From Luteimonas marina (lineage in GTDB: Bacteria; Pseudomonadota; Gammaproteobacteria; Xanthomonadales; Xanthomonadaceae), in the NCBI RefSeq assembly GCF_007859325.1, contig NZ_VOHK01000006.1, positions 224,344 through 288,343 of the forward strand: a stretch of 64,000 nucleotides of DNA, read 5' to 3'. The position numbers and the translations under genes were made by a program. Positions 8,908-18,383 of this stretch are shown here, piece by piece (within the stretch, counting starts at the first letter, position 1; every line of letters begins with the position of its first letter). Below the pieces are notes generated by a model that ran no database searches, was not told where the DNA came from, and saw only the letters and a program-made list of their open reading frames with translations.

Positions 8908-9234
8908 TCAGCGTCTGCGTTTCGATTTGATCTTGTCGTAGGCGGCGTTGATCTCGCTCGCCTTCCTCTCGGCCTGTTCGCGCAGCTCCGGCGCCGCGCC
9001 CGCGACCTTGTCGGGGTGGTATTGCGACATCAGCCGCCGGTAGGCCTGGTCGATCTCGGCGTCGCTGGCGTCGCTGGCCAGGCCGAGCACGCGGTACGGC
9101 GCGGCCCGGCCCGGCGCGACCCAGCCGGCGTCGAAGGCGTGGCCGATCAGCAGCCCGATCAGGCCGCCGCCCGGGTGCCGCAGCAGCAGCCAGCCGGCGA
9201 TGAAGCCCAGGACTTTTCCATACCAGCGATTCAT
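8908..9234 (-). CDS. Membrane-anchored J-domain protein (DjlA-like, short)
   Basis: A 108-residue protein with an N-terminal hydrophobic segment (about residues 8–32, [11 protein letters not shown]…[14 protein letters not shown]) and a C-terminal J domain (residues 45–108) with the HPD motif at 73–75 (SQYHPDKV). J proteins stimulate DnaK ATPase and deliver clients; this one should face the cytoplasm from the inner membrane. It is far shorter than DjlA, which has an extra central TerB-like domain. The ATG at 9234 is chosen because it directly precedes the membrane segment; the longer ORF upstream runs into the purC promoter region. It is divergent from purC and immediately precedes rpe. Confidence 0.85.
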   Translation of the reverse strand: MNRWYGKVLGFIAGWLLLRHPGGGLIGLLIGHAFDAGWVAPGRAAPYRVLGLASDASDAEIDQAYRRLMSQYHPDKVAGAAPELREQAERKASEINAAYDKIKSKRRR

Positions 9235-9323
9235 GCCGACAGTGTAGCCGGCCACCCGGCCCACCCGTTCATCGCCGCCGCAAATGGCACTACACTGGCC
9301 GGCCCGCCCGAAGGCCACCCTCC

Positions 9324-10220
9324 TTGGCGACCACGCTGCTGTCCTCCGAACTGCCCGGCCTCACCCTGCGCCACCGCGGCAAGGTCCGCGACGTGTTCGA
9401 CCTCGGCGACGAGCGGCTGCTGATCGTCGCCAGCGACCGCCTCAGCGCCTTCGACGTGGTGCTGCCCGACCCGATCCCGGGCAAGGGCGAGATGCTGTGC
9501 CAGATCAGCAACTTCTGGTTCGCGCGGACCGCGGCGCTGATGCCCAACCACCTGACCGGCATCGACGTGGCCGAGGTGCTGCCCGAAGGCGTCGACCCGG
9601 CGCTGTACGCGAAGCGCGCGGTGGTGACGAAGAAGCTGCGGCCGGTGCCGGTGGAGGCGATCGCGCGCGGTTACATCATCGGCAGCGGCTGGAAGGACTA
9701 CCAGCGCACCGGCCGCGTGAGCGGCATCGCCCTGCCCGACGGCCTGCGCCAGGCCGAGCAGTTGCCCGAACCGATCTTCACGCCCTCGACCAAGGCCGCG
9801 GTCGGCGACCACGACGAGAACATCGACTTCGACACCGCGGTCAAGCTCGCCGGCGCCGACCTCGCCGAGCAGGTGCGCGACGCCACCCTGCGCCTGTACA
9901 AGCACGCCGCGGCCTATGCGGCCGAACGCGGCATCCTGCTGGCCGACACCAAGTTCGAGTTCGGCACCGACGAGGACGGCCGCCTGTACGTGATGGACGA
10001 GATGCTCACGCCGGATTCGTCGCGCTACTGGCCGGCGGACGAATACGAAGTCGGCACCAGCCCGCCGAGCTACGACAAGCAGATCGTGCGCGATTACCTG
10101 GAGACGCTGGACTGGGACAAGACCGCGCCCGGGCCGAAACTGCCGGCGGAGGTGATCGAGCGCACACGTGCACGCTATGCCGAGGCGCTGCAGAAGCTGG
10201 CGGGGATCGAAGTCGATTGA
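9324..10220 (+). CDS. purC: Phosphoribosylaminoimidazole-succinocarboxamide synthase (SAICAR synthetase)
   Basis: PurC joins CAIR and aspartate with ATP in purine synthesis. The 298-residue product is of the long type. It shows [36 protein letters not shown], the [17 protein letters not shown] loop, and the active-site segment [14 protein letters not shown] followed by [17 protein letters not shown]. The start is TTG at 9324, which gives the expected N-terminus; no ATG lies close by. It is divergent from the J-domain gene with an 89-base gap and followed by a REP-like palindrome. Confidence 0.96.
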   Translation: MATTLLSSELPGLTLRHRGKVRDVFDLGDERLLIVASDRLSAFDVVLPDPIPGKGEMLCQISNFWFARTAALMPNHLTGIDVAEVLPEGVDPALYAKRAVVTKKLRPVPVEAIARGYIIGSGWKDYQRTGRVSGIALPDGLRQAEQLPEPIFTPSTKAAVGDHDENIDFDTAVKLAGADLAEQVRDATLRLYKHAAAYAAERGILLADTKFEFGTDEDGRLYVMDEMLTPDSSRYWPADEYEVGTSPPSYDKQIVRDYLETLDWDKTAPGPKLPAEVIERTRARYAEALQKLAGIEVD

Positions 10221-10233
10221 GCGGGTGGTCGCG

Positions 10234-10302
10234 GGGGATTTCTCCCTTCGGTCGAAATGACAACCGGGTTTTGTCATTTCGACCGAAGGGAGAAATCTCC
10301 CG
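10234..10302. repeat. REP-like inverted repeat after purC
   Basis: The arms GGGATTTCTCCCTTCGGTCG (running on to AAATGACAA) and their inverse flank a short loop (CCGGGTT). It is 14 bases after the purC stop and may act as a transcript end or mRNA stabiliser. It belongs to the GTCATTTCGA/GTCATTCCGA class seen at 23729 and elsewhere. Confidence 0.8.
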
Positions 10303-10380
10303 ACACGCCGGCACGACGGCCACGCAACGCCCCCCTGCGCTATCCTGCACGCAAACACCGGCACCCCCTGGAGGGAGGTC

Positions 10381-10881
10381 ATGAACGCGATCCACGAATC
10401 GCCGTCGGAACGCCCCATCGACCGCTGGTTCGCCAGCTATTCCAGCGACCACCGCAACGACACCAACCAGCTGATCCACGTGTTCGCGGTGCCGGCGATC
10501 CTGTGGAGCGTGATCGCGCTGCTGTGGTGCATCCCGGTGCCGCCCGAGAGCGGGTTCCGCGCCGGGCTGTGGGCGGGACTGGCCTGCTTCGCGGCGTGGA
10601 TGTTCTATTTCCGCAATTCGCGCCGGATCGGCTTCGGCATGCTCGCCGTGTTCGTGGCGATGCTGTGGCTGACGTTCTGGATCGAGCGCCTGCAGGGCAC
10701 GCGCTTCCTGCTGTGGCTCGCCATCGGCGTGTTCGTGGTGGCGTGGATCGCGCAGTTCGTCGGCCACAGCAAGCTGTTCGAGGGCAAGAAGCCGAGCTTC
10801 TTCACCGACCTGCGCTACCTGCTGATCGGCCCGGCCTGGGTGCTGTCCAAGCTCTACCGCAAGCTCGGCTGGCGCTGGTGA
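10381..10881 (+). CDS. DUF962 / Mpo1-like membrane protein
   Basis: A 166-residue membrane protein of the DUF962 family. The signature pieces are YSSDHRNDTNQLIHVFAVPAI near the N-terminus and AQFVGHSKLFEGKKPSFFTDLRYLLIGPAWVLSKL near the C-terminus, with four hydrophobic segments between and around them. The His residues in NQLIHVF and FVGHSKLFEG correspond to the iron-binding histidines of yeast Mpo1, a 2-hydroxy fatty acid dioxygenase; bacterial members are mostly uncharacterised. The ATG at 10381 follows GGAGGGAGG. It is four bases upstream of the EamA transporter gene, so the two form an operon. Confidence 0.85.
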   Translation: MNAIHESPSERPIDRWFASYSSDHRNDTNQLIHVFAVPAILWSVIALLWCIPVPPESGFRAGLWAGLACFAAWMFYFRNSRRIGFGMLAVFVAMLWLTFWIERLQGTRFLLWLAIGVFVVAWIAQFVGHSKLFEGKKPSFFTDLRYLLIGPAWVLSKLYRKLGWRW

Positions 10882-10885
10882 GTCC

Positions 10886-11794
10886 ATGACGGCCCCGGGC
10901 CTGCGCGGACGCGACCTCGCGCTCGCGCTGCTGATCTGCCTGTGCTGGGCCGTCAACTTCCTGACCTCCGCGCACGCGCTGCAGGAGATCCCGCCGTTCC
11001 TGTTCACCGCCCTGCGCATGGCCATCGTGGTCGCCTTGCTCGCGGCCTTCCTGCGCGTGCCGCCGCGCTCGCAGTGGCCGCGGCTGGCCGGCATCGCGCT
11101 GTTCACCGGGGTGCTGCACTTCGGCACCAGCTTCCTGGCGCTGAAGCTGGCCGGCAACCTGTCCTCGCCGGCGATCGTCACCCAGACCTACGTGCCGATG
11201 GCGGTGCTGCTGGCGTGGTGGTGGCTGGGCGAACGCTTCGCCTGGCGCACCGCGCTCGGGATCACCATCAGCCTGGCCGGCGTGCTGGTGCTGGGCTTCG
11301 ATCCGATGGTGCTGGACCGGCCGGCAGCGCTGCTGGTGATGCTCGGGTCGTCGCTGATGGTGGCGATCGGCACGGTGCTGATGCGCGGGCTCAAGGGCGT
11401 GGGCATGGTCGACCAGCAGGGCTGGACCGCGGCGCTGAGCCTGCTGCCGCTGCTGGCGATCAGCCTGGTCTTCGAGCCCGGCGGCTTCGCCGCGCTGCGT
11501 GAGGCCAGCTGGGTCGGCTGGGGTGGCGCGGCATATGCGGCGGTGTTCGCCTCGCTGCTGGGCCACGGGCTGTTCTTCAAGCTGGTGCAGCGCCATCCGG
11601 TGGCGCAGGTGACGCCCTACCTGCTGATGACGCCGGTGTTCGCTGTGCTGCTGGGCATCGCGTTCTGGGGCGACCGCCCGGGGCCGGCGCTGTGGATCGG
11701 CGGTGCGATGGTGCTCGGCGGCGTGCTGCTGATCGCGATCCGCACGTTGCAGAAGGCGCGGCCACCGGTCGCCGAGGTGACGCCGGAGGTGTGA
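10886..11794 (+). CDS. EamA/DMT-family transporter
   Basis: A 302-residue inner-membrane protein with ten predicted hydrophobic segments in two homologous EamA halves. Typical motifs are LLICLCWAVNFLTSAHALQEIPPFLFTALRMAI at the N-terminus, GVLHFGTSFLALKLAGNLSSPAIVTQTYVPM, and TPVFAVLLGIAFWGDRPGPALWIGGAMVLGGVLLI near the end. The family exports amino acids and other metabolites; the substrate cannot be read from sequence. It ends 12 bases from the convergent epimerase-like gene. Confidence 0.87.
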   Translation: MTAPGLRGRDLALALLICLCWAVNFLTSAHALQEIPPFLFTALRMAIVVALLAAFLRVPPRSQWPRLAGIALFTGVLHFGTSFLALKLAGNLSSPAIVTQTYVPMAVLLAWWWLGERFAWRTALGITISLAGVLVLGFDPMVLDRPAALLVMLGSSLMVAIGTVLMRGLKGVGMVDQQGWTAALSLLPLLAISLVFEPGGFAALREASWVGWGGAAYAAVFASLLGHGLFFKLVQRHPVAQVTPYLLMTPVFAVLLGIAFWGDRPGPALWIGGAMVLGGVLLIAIRTLQKARPPVAEVTPEV

Positions 11795-11805
11795 GCCTTT
11801 CCGGC

Positions 11806-12723
11806 CTACGGGGATGCGGGGGTCGTGAGCATGTCGGCGGTCGGGGCGAAGCGGCGCGGGGCGTAGCCGAAGTCGCGGCGCGCGAGCGCGGCGTCGAACA
11901 CGAGGTCGTCGCGCATGCGCGCCAGCGCGGCGTCGTTGAATCCCGCGGCGACGCCCAGCCGCCGCGCCGGCGCCAGCAGCGCGCGGAACAGCGGCGGCGG
12001 CAGCGTCCACAGCCGCGGTCGCGAGGGCAGCGCCGCCAGCACGCGCGCGACCATCTCGCGGTACGGCAGGGTCTCGCCGCCGGGCAGCGCATAGGCGCGG
12101 CCATGCGTCGCCGCCGCGTCGAGGCAGGCGATCGCCGCGGCGGCGAGGTCGTCGACGTGCACCGGCTGGCGCAATCCAACCGCGTCCGACGGCAGGGCGA
12201 AACCGTGCAGCCGCCGCGCGAGGCCGGCGATGCGGGTCAGCGTGGCGTCGCGGCCGGCGCCGTAGACCAGGGTCGGGCGCAGCACGGTCGCGCCCACGCC
12301 GCGCTTCGCCGCGGCGTCGAACAGCCGCGCCTCGGCCTCGCGCAGTCGCCGGGCCACGTCGCGCTCCGCGGCATCGGCCGAAGCCTGCTTGATGTCGACG
12401 CTGGTCGAGCCGAAGGCCAGCACGCGGCGGCAGGCGACGTCGCCCCGCGCGAACCAGGCACTGAACGCGTCCAGCGGGCCGCAGCTCAGGATCGCGTCGA
12501 CGGCGGCGGGCAGTGCCCCGGGCTGCGCCAGTTCGCCGTGCAGCCAGCGCACGCCGGGCCGTGGCGGCCGGGGCTCGCGCGACAGCGCGCGGACATCCCA
12601 GCCGAGCCCGGCCAGCCGCGCCAGCAGCGGCGCGCCGATCTGGCCGCTGCCGCCGAACACCAGAGCCGTGCGCCCGTGGCCGGTCGCCGGCACGGGCGGC
12701 GATTGCGGTGGATCCTCGCTCAT
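11806..12723 (-). CDS. NAD(P)-dependent epimerase/dehydratase-like protein (extended SDR)
   Basis: A 305-residue Rossmann-fold protein with the NAD-binding motif ALVFGGSGQIGAPLLARLA near residue 20, then VLAFGSTSVDIKQAS, LRPTLVYGAGRDATLTRIAGL and VHVDDLAAAAIACLD. This is the layout of extended short-chain dehydrogenases (SDR). The canonical catalytic YxxxK is not obvious, so it may be an atypical, NmrA-like or ligand-binding member. The ATG at 12723 begins MSEDPPQSPPVPATG, a short disordered leader. The gene is divergent from the antiporter operon with 99 bases between them. No substrate can be proposed. Confidence 0.82.
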   Translation of the reverse strand: MSEDPPQSPPVPATGHGRTALVFGGSGQIGAPLLARLAGLGWDVRALSREPRPPRPGVRWLHGELAQPGALPAAVDAILSCGPLDAFSAWFARGDVACRRVLAFGSTSVDIKQASADAAERDVARRLREAEARLFDAAAKRGVGATVLRPTLVYGAGRDATLTRIAGLARRLHGFALPSDAVGLRQPVHVDDLAAAAIACLDAAATHGRAYALPGGETLPYREMVARVLAALPSRPRLWTLPPPLFRALLAPARRLGVAAGFNDAALARMRDDLVFDAALARRDFGYAPRRFAPTADMLTTPASP

Positions 12724-12822
12724 CGCGGCAAGGATACTGTGCGCCCATCCGGGCCCGGGGCATCGGTTAGACTGGGCCGCCGGCGCGATGCGTCGCGCCG
12801 TTCCACCCTCACCGGACCCTCG

Positions 12823-15654
12823 ATGCTGCCACTGCTCCTGGCCCTGCCCTTCGCGGCGGCGCTGCTCATCGCGCTGTCCCGCGGCGCATCCCGACGGACC
12901 ATCGCCTGGCTGGCCGCGGCCGCGCCGCTGCTGGGCCTGGCGCTGCTGGCATGGCTGACGCCGACGGTGATGGCGGGCGGGATCCTGCAATCGAGCCGGC
13001 CGTGGATCGAATCGGCCGGCCTGCTGTTCACCCTGCGCCTGGACGGCCTGGGCTGGATGTTCTCGCTGATGGTGCTGGCCATCGGCGCGCTGGTGGTGCT
13101 GTACGCGCACTACTACCTCGGCGCGGAGGAGAAGGCCCGCCGCTTCTTCTGCTACCTGCTGCTGTTCATGGGCGCGATGCTGGGCATGGTGCTGTCGGGC
13201 AACCTGCTGCTCACCGTGGTGTTCTGGGAACTGACCTCGATCAGCTCGTTCCTGCTGATCGGCTTCTGGTTCAAGCGCGACGACGCCCGCGAGGGCGCGC
13301 GCATGGCGCTGACCATCACCGCCGCCGGCGGACTGGCGCTGCTCGGCGGCGTGGTGATGATCGGGCGCGTGGTCGGCAGCTACGAACTCGACGCGGTGCT
13401 GGCCGCGGGCGACGCCATCCGCGCCCACGAGTTCTATCCCTGGATCCTCGGCCTGGTGCTGGCCGGCGTGTTCACCAAGAGCGCGCAGTTCCCGCTGCAC
13501 TTCTGGCTGCCGCACGCGATGGCAGCGCCGACCCCGGTGTCGGCCTACCTGCACTCGGCGACGATGGTGAAGGCCGGCGTGTTCCTGCTGGCGCGGCTGC
13601 ACCCGGCGCTGGCCGGCACCGACCTGTTCTTCTACGTGGTGTCCACGGTCGGCGCCCTGACCCTGCTGATCGGCGCCTGGAACGCGATCTTCCAGCACGA
13701 CCTCAAGGGCGTGCTGGCGTACTCGACCATCTCCCACCTGGGCCTGATCACCCTGCTGCTCGGCCTGTCGACGCCGATGGCGGTGGTGGCGGCGATGTTC
13801 CACATCCTCAACCACGCCACCTTCAAGGCCTCGCTGTTCATGGCCGCGGGCATCATCGACCACGAGACCGGCACCCGCGACATGCGCCGCCTGGGCGGAT
13901 TGCGCCGGCTGCTGCCCTATACCAGCGCATTGGCGATCATCGCCTCGCTGGCGATGGCCGGCATCCCCTTGCTCAACGGCTTCCTGTCCAAGGAGATGTT
14001 CTTCGCGCAGGCGCTGGAGATCGAGGCCCACGAGGGCATGCGCATCTTCATCACCGTGGCCGCGTTCCTGTTCGCGACCTTCGGCGTGGCCTACAGCCTG
14101 CGCTTCGTCCACGACACCTTCCTCGGCCGCGGCCCGCGCGCGGTCGATCGCGAGATCCACGAGCCGCCGCGCTTCATGCAGGTGCCGGTGGCGATCCTGG
14201 TGGTGGCCTGCGTGGCGGTGGGCGTCGCGCCGCAGTGGACCATCGGCCCGGCGCTGGCCACCGCCGCGCGCGGCGTGCTCGGCGACGCGCTGCCCGAGTA
14301 CAGCCTGGCGGTCTGGCACGGCGTCAACACCCCGCTGCTGATGAGCTTGGGCGGCGTGGTTTGCGGCGTGCTGCTGTACCTGGGCCTGCGCCGGCTGCTG
14401 GACCTGCACGCGATCGTGCGCCATTCGCAGGGACGCAAGCTGTTCCACCTCAACATCGAGGCGCTGTTCCGCCTCGGCCGCCGCTTCACCCACACCGTCG
14501 CCAACGGCAGCATGCAGCGCAGCCTGCTGTGGCTGCTGATGGTCGCGATCGCCGCCGGCGCCGCGCCCTTCGTCGCCGCCTGGGGCGAGCCGCAGCAGGC
14601 GACGGTCTTCGCCGGGCAGCCGATGGTGCGCCTGGCCTGGGTGCTGTGGTGGCTGCTGGTCTGCTGCGCCTTCGCCACGCTGGCGCTGTACCGCCACCGC
14701 CTGCTGGCGGTGCTGGTGATGGGCGGCTGCGGGCTGGCGGTGAGCATGACCTTCGTCGCGCTGTCGGCGCCCGACCTGGCGCTGACCCAACTGCTGGTGG
14801 AACTGGTGACGGTGGCGCTGATGCTGCTGGGCCTGCACTACCTGCCCAAGGATTCGCCACCCGAACGCTCGATGCCGCGCCGCCTGCGCGACGGCGCGGT
14901 GGCCCTGGCCGCCGGCGTCGGCACCGCGGGACTGGCCTGGGCGATGATGACGAGGCCGCCGGTGAACGGCGCGGCCGCCGAGATCACCGCGCGTTCCCTG
15001 CCCGAGGCCTGGGGCACGAACGTGGTCAACGTGATCCTGGTCGACTTCCGCGGCTTCGACACCTTCGGCGAGATCACCGTGTTCGGCATCGCCGGCCTGG
15101 TGGTGCACGCCATGCTGCGGCGCGCGCGCATGGCCCCGGAAAAAGTCATGCCCGGGCCGCCGGTCAAGCTGCCGGTGCCGGCCGACCTGGCGCAGATGAT
15201 GTTCCCGCTGACGCTGGTGGTGTCGATCTTCCTGTTCCTGCGCGGCCACAACGCGCCCGGCGGCGGCTTCATCGCCGGCCTGACGCTCGCGGTGCCGCTG
15301 CTGATCCAGTACGTGATCCAGGGCGCGGCCTCGGTCGAGTCGCGCTTCGGCTTCGACTACATCCGCATGATCGGCATCGGCCTGATGGTGGCGCTGATGA
15401 CCGGCGCCGCGGCGATGCTGTTCGACACACCCTTCCTGACCAGCGGCCACTACGACCTGGAACTGCCGCTGCTGGGCACGATCCCGCTGGCCAGCGCCGC
15501 GGCCTTCGACCTGGGCGTCTACCTGGTCGTGTTCGGAAGCACCATGCTGATCCTGTCGATGATGGGCACGCTCAAGCCCTCCAAGAAGATGATCGCGCAC
15601 CGCGGCACGATCGATCCCGCCACGCGCTCGGCCATCACCGGGGAGGCTGCGTGA
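12823..15654 (+). CDS. mnhA: Na+/H+ antiporter subunits A and B, fused (MnhAB/MrpAB)
   Basis: A 943-residue polytopic subunit of the multi-protein Mnh/Mrp monovalent cation/proton antiporter. The N-terminal two-thirds resembles NuoL: VVFWELTSISSFLLIGFWF, FTKSAQFPLHFWLPHAMAAPTPVSAYLHSATMVKAG, and the conserved Lys/His positions in DLKGVLAYSTISHLGL and FHILNHATFKASLFM. After about residue 750 comes the small MbhD/E-like part (APDLALTQLLVELVTVALMLLGLHYLPK, VNVILVDFRGFDTFGEITVFGIAGL). The C-terminus carries a MnhB domain (LFLRGHNAPGGGFIAGL). It is the first gene of a six-gene operon and overlaps mnhC as TGATG. Confidence 0.95.
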   Translation: MLPLLLALPFAAALLIALSRGASRRTIAWLAAAAPLLGLALLAWLTPTVMAGGILQSSRPWIESAGLLFTLRLDGLGWMFSLMVLAIGALVVLYAHYYLGAEEKARRFFCYLLLFMGAMLGMVLSGNLLLTVVFWELTSISSFLLIGFWFKRDDAREGARMALTITAAGGLALLGGVVMIGRVVGSYELDAVLAAGDAIRAHEFYPWILGLVLAGVFTKSAQFPLHFWLPHAMAAPTPVSAYLHSATMVKAGVFLLARLHPALAGTDLFFYVVSTVGALTLLIGAWNAIFQHDLKGVLAYSTISHLGLITLLLGLSTPMAVVAAMFHILNHATFKASLFMAAGIIDHETGTRDMRRLGGLRRLLPYTSALAIIASLAMAGIPLLNGFLSKEMFFAQALEIEAHEGMRIFITVAAFLFATFGVAYSLRFVHDTFLGRGPRAVDREIHEPPRFMQVPVAILVVACVAVGVAPQWTIGPALATAARGVLGDALPEYSLAVWHGVNTPLLMSLGGVVCGVLLYLGLRRLLDLHAIVRHSQGRKLFHLNIEALFRLGRRFTHTVANGSMQRSLLWLLMVAIAAGAAPFVAAWGEPQQATVFAGQPMVRLAWVLWWLLVCCAFATLALYRHRLLAVLVMGGCGLAVSMTFVALSAPDLALTQLLVELVTVALMLLGLHYLPKDSPPERSMPRRLRDGAVALAAGVGTAGLAWAMMTRPPVNGAAAEITARSLPEAWGTNVVNVILVDFRGFDTFGEITVFGIAGLVVHAMLRRARMAPEKVMPGPPVKLPVPADLAQMMFPLTLVVSIFLFLRGHNAPGGGFIAGLTLAVPLLIQYVIQGAASVESRFGFDYIRMIGIGLMVALMTGAAAMLFDTPFLTSGHYDLELPLLGTIPLASAAAFDLGVYLVVFGSTMLILSMMGTLKPSKKMIAHRGTIDPATRSAITGEAA

Positions 15655-16037
15655 TGCATCTGGACATGATCTCGCTGGAAGCGGCGATCGCCAGCGGCAT
15701 CGGCGTGCTGGTGTTCGCCGGCGTGTACCTGGTGCTGCGCGCGCGCAGCTTCGACGTGATCCTGGGGCTCACCCTGCTCTCGTACGCCACCAACCTGCTG
15801 ATCTTCTCCAGCGGCCGCCTGACCGTGGGCAAGCCGCCGGTGCTGCAGCCGGGCGTGGACGCGACCCTCGCCAACCACACCGATCCGCTGCCGCAGGCGC
15901 TGGTGCTGACCGCGATCGTGATCTCGTTCGCGATGACCGCGGTGAGCATCGTGCTGGCCATGCGCAGCCGCGCCGACAACGACAGCGACCACGTCGACGC
16001 CGGCGACGTGCGCGACGACCGGGAGGGCGGCCAGTGA
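15654..16037 (+). CDS. mnhC: Na+/H+ antiporter subunit C
   Basis: A 127-residue NuoK-like subunit of the Mnh/Mrp antiporter with three membrane segments. The signatures are RARSFDVILGLTLLSYATNLLIFSSGRL and DPLPQALVLTAIVISFAMTAVSIVLAMR, typical of MnhC. The C-terminal tail is short and acidic (NDSDHVDAGDVRDDREGG). It overlaps mnhA upstream (TGATG) and mnhD downstream (GTGA), implying translational coupling and fixed stoichiometry in the complex. Confidence 0.95.
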   Translation: MHLDMISLEAAIASGIGVLVFAGVYLVLRARSFDVILGLTLLSYATNLLIFSSGRLTVGKPPVLQPGVDATLANHTDPLPQALVLTAIVISFAMTAVSIVLAMRSRADNDSDHVDAGDVRDDREGGQ

Positions 16038-17584
16038 CCCAGCTGCCGATCCTGCCGATCCTGCTGCCGCTGCTCGGCGGCGCGCTGTCGCTGTTCGTCG
16101 AGCACCGCCGCATCGGCACCGTCGTCCAGCGTTCGGTGGCGTGGACCTTCATGCTCGCCACGCTGCTGGCCGCGATCCTGCTGGTGGCGCGCGCGCACGA
16201 GGGCTCCATCCTGGTCTACCTGCTCGGCGACTGGCCGGCGCGCATCGGCATCGCACTGATGGTCGACCGGCTGTCGGCGCTGATGGTGCTCGCGACCTCG
16301 CTGCTGGGGGTGGCCTGCCTGCTGCACGCCTGCTCGGGCTGGGACCGGCGCGCGCCGCACTTCCACGCCCTGTTCCAGCTGCAGCTGATGGGCCTCAACG
16401 GCGCCTTCCTGACCGGCGACATCTTCAACCTGTTCGTGTTCTTCGAGGTGATGCTGATCGCCTCCTACGGCCTGCTGCTGTCGGGCGGGCGCGGCGTGCG
16501 CATGAGCGCGGGCCTGCACTACGTGGCCTTCAACATCGCCGCCTCGACCCTGTTCCTGATCGCGCTGGGCCTGGTCTACGGCGTGTTCGGCACGCTCAAC
16601 ATGGCCGAACTCGCCGCGCGCGTGGCGACGACCCCGGAAGCCAGCCTGCCGCTGGCCAAGGCCACCATCGGCCTGCTGCTGGTGGTGTTCTGCGCCAAGG
16701 CCGCGCTGCTGCCGCTGTACCTGTGGCTGCCCGAGGCCTATACCCGAGCGCCTGCGTCGGTGGCGGCGCTGTTCGCGATCATGACCAAGGTCGGCATCTA
16801 CGCGGTGCTGCGCGTGGGCTCGCTGGTGCTCGGCGAGGACGCGGGCGCGATGGCCGGCTACGGCTGGGACTGGATACTGCCGGCCGCGGTCGGCGGCCTG
16901 GCCCTGGCCACGCTGGGCGTGCTCGCCGCCTCGCGGCTGCGGGTGCTGGTGGCCTACGTGGTGCTGGTCTCGGCGACCACGCTGTTCATCGCCTTCGGCC
17001 TGCGCTCGGCCGGCACCATCACCGCGGGCCTCTACTACCTGGTGCACAGCAGCTTCGTCGCCGCGGCATTGTTCCTGATCGCCGACCTGGTGCGCCGCGG
17101 CCGCGGTGACGCCGGCGACGCGCTGCGCGCCTTCGCCCCGGCGCCGGGCGTGCGGGTGATGGCGGGCGCGATGTTCATGGTCGGCGCGATCTCCGTCGCG
17201 GGCCTGCCGCCGCTGTCGGGCTTCATCGGCAAGACCCTGCTGCTGCAGGCGGTGCCGGAAGCCGACATCCGCTGGGCCTGGCCGGCGCTGCTGGGCAGCA
17301 GCATGCTGGTGATCGTGGGGCTCACCCGCGCCGGGACGCGCATCTTCTGGAAGCCGGCACCGGTGCAGGACGCCCCGTCCGGCGACGGGCCGCGCAACGC
17401 CCGCGGCCGCCTGCGCCTGCCCGAAACCATCGCCACCATGCTGCTGCTGTCCTACGGCGTGGCGATGGCCGTGGTCCCGGGCCCGGTCGTCGCCTACACC
17501 CGCGCCACCGCCGAACAGCTGCTGGCGCCGGCGGCCTACGTCGAGCAGGTGCGCGCCGCGCTGCAGCAGGGGCGGCTGCCATGA
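16034..17584 (+). CDS. mnhD: Na+/H+ antiporter subunit D
   Basis: A 516-residue NuoM/N-like subunit of the Mnh/Mrp antiporter with about 14 membrane segments. Key regions are NGAFLTGDIFNLFVFFEVMLIASYGLLL (conserved Glu in the membrane), FCAKAALLPLYLWLPEAYTRAPASVAALFAIMTKVGIYAVLR, and SVAGLPPLSGFIGKTLLLQ. The start is GTG at 16034, overlapping the mnhC stop; its stop overlaps the mnhE start. The C-terminus includes a cytoplasmic loop (WKPAPVQDAPSGDGPRNARG) before the final hydrophobic segment. Confidence 0.95.
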   Translation: MTQLPILPILLPLLGGALSLFVEHRRIGTVVQRSVAWTFMLATLLAAILLVARAHEGSILVYLLGDWPARIGIALMVDRLSALMVLATSLLGVACLLHACSGWDRRAPHFHALFQLQLMGLNGAFLTGDIFNLFVFFEVMLIASYGLLLSGGRGVRMSAGLHYVAFNIAASTLFLIALGLVYGVFGTLNMAELAARVATTPEASLPLAKATIGLLLVVFCAKAALLPLYLWLPEAYTRAPASVAALFAIMTKVGIYAVLRVGSLVLGEDAGAMAGYGWDWILPAAVGGLALATLGVLAASRLRVLVAYVVLVSATTLFIAFGLRSAGTITAGLYYLVHSSFVAAALFLIADLVRRGRGDAGDALRAFAPAPGVRVMAGAMFMVGAISVAGLPPLSGFIGKTLLLQAVPEADIRWAWPALLGSSMLVIVGLTRAGTRIFWKPAPVQDAPSGDGPRNARGRLRLPETIATMLLLSYGVAMAVVPGPVVAYTRATAEQLLAPAAYVEQVRAALQQGRLP

Positions 17585-18072
17585 ACCGCCGCCGTTTCCT
17601 GCCCTCGCTGCCGCTCACGTTCACGATCATCGTGTTCTGGCTGCTGATGGTCTCGGAGGTCAACTTCGCCCAGTTCACGATGGCGCTGGCGCTGGGCCTG
17701 GTGATCCCGCTGTACGCGACCCGGATCGACCGCGAGTTCGCGCGCATCGGCCGCCTGCGCCCGCTGCCGAACCTGCTGCTGGTGCTGCTGGTCGACATCG
17801 TGATGAGCAACGTGCGCGTGGCGCGGCAGGTGCTCGGGCGCGAGGCGAAGATCCATTCCGGCTTCATCTGGTACCCGCTGGACATACAGAACATCCACGG
17901 CATCTCGGCGCTGGCCTGCATCATCACCCTCACACCGGGCACCGTCACCGCGGCGCTGTCGGACGATCGCCGCTACCTGCTGGTGCACGTGCTAGACCTC
18001 GACGACGAGGCCCGGCTGGTGGCCGACATCAAGCGCCGATACGAATGCCCGCTGATGGAGATCTTCCCGTGA
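17581..18072 (+). CDS. mnhE: Na+/H+ antiporter subunit E
   Basis: A 163-residue MnhE subunit. Two or three N-terminal hydrophobic segments (FTIIVFWLLMVSEVNFAQFTMALALGLVIPL; LPNLLLVLLVDIVMSNVRVARQVLG) are followed by the conserved SALACIITLTPGTVTAALSDDRRYLLVHVLD block characteristic of this subunit. Its ATG overlaps the mnhD stop (ATGA) and its TGA overlaps the GTG of mnhF. It is a structural and assembly subunit of the complex, not itself a proton channel. Confidence 0.95.
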   Translation: MNRRRFLPSLPLTFTIIVFWLLMVSEVNFAQFTMALALGLVIPLYATRIDREFARIGRLRPLPNLLLVLLVDIVMSNVRVARQVLGREAKIHSGFIWYPLDIQNIHGISALACIITLTPGTVTAALSDDRRYLLVHVLDLDDEARLVADIKRRYECPLMEIFP

Positions 18073-18383
18073 CCACCCCCGAACTCGACGGCATCCAGCT
18101 GTTCGGCCACGGCCTGGTCGACATCGCCATCGGCGTGTCGATGTACGTGGTCGGCGCGGCCATGCTGATGGCGCTGTGGCGGCTGCTGCGCGGCCCCACC
18201 GTGCCCGACCGCATCCTCGCCCTGGACACCCTCAACGTCACCGCCATCGCCGAGCTGATGCTGCTGGGCATGTACATCAAGAGCGCCGTCTACTTCGAGG
18301 CCGCGCTGGTGATCGCCATGCTCGGCTTCGTCAGCACCGTGGTGCTGAGCAAGTACGTGATCCGCAGGGACATCGTCGAATGA
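18069..18383 (+). CDS. mnhF: Na+/H+ antiporter subunit F
   Basis: A 104-residue MnhF subunit with three membrane segments: GVSMYVVGAAMLMALWRLLRGPTVPDRILALDTLNV, AELMLLGMYIKSAVYFEAALVIAMLGFVSTVVLSKYV. The RGPTVPDRILALD motif is diagnostic. The start is assigned as GTG at 18069, which overlaps the mnhE stop. A longer in-frame reading from 18045 would lie entirely inside mnhE and was rejected. The stop overlaps the mnhG start. Confidence 0.94.
   Translation: MTTPELDGIQLFGHGLVDIAIGVSMYVVGAAMLMALWRLLRGPTVPDRILALDTLNVTAIAELMLLGMYIKSAVYFEAALVIAMLGFVSTVVLSKYVIRRDIVE

Noticed and set aside
11806..15600. Long minus-strand frame across the antiporter operon
   Set aside because: Only its last 305 codons (from 12723) form a real protein; the rest is His/Gln/Arg-rich antisense of mnhA.
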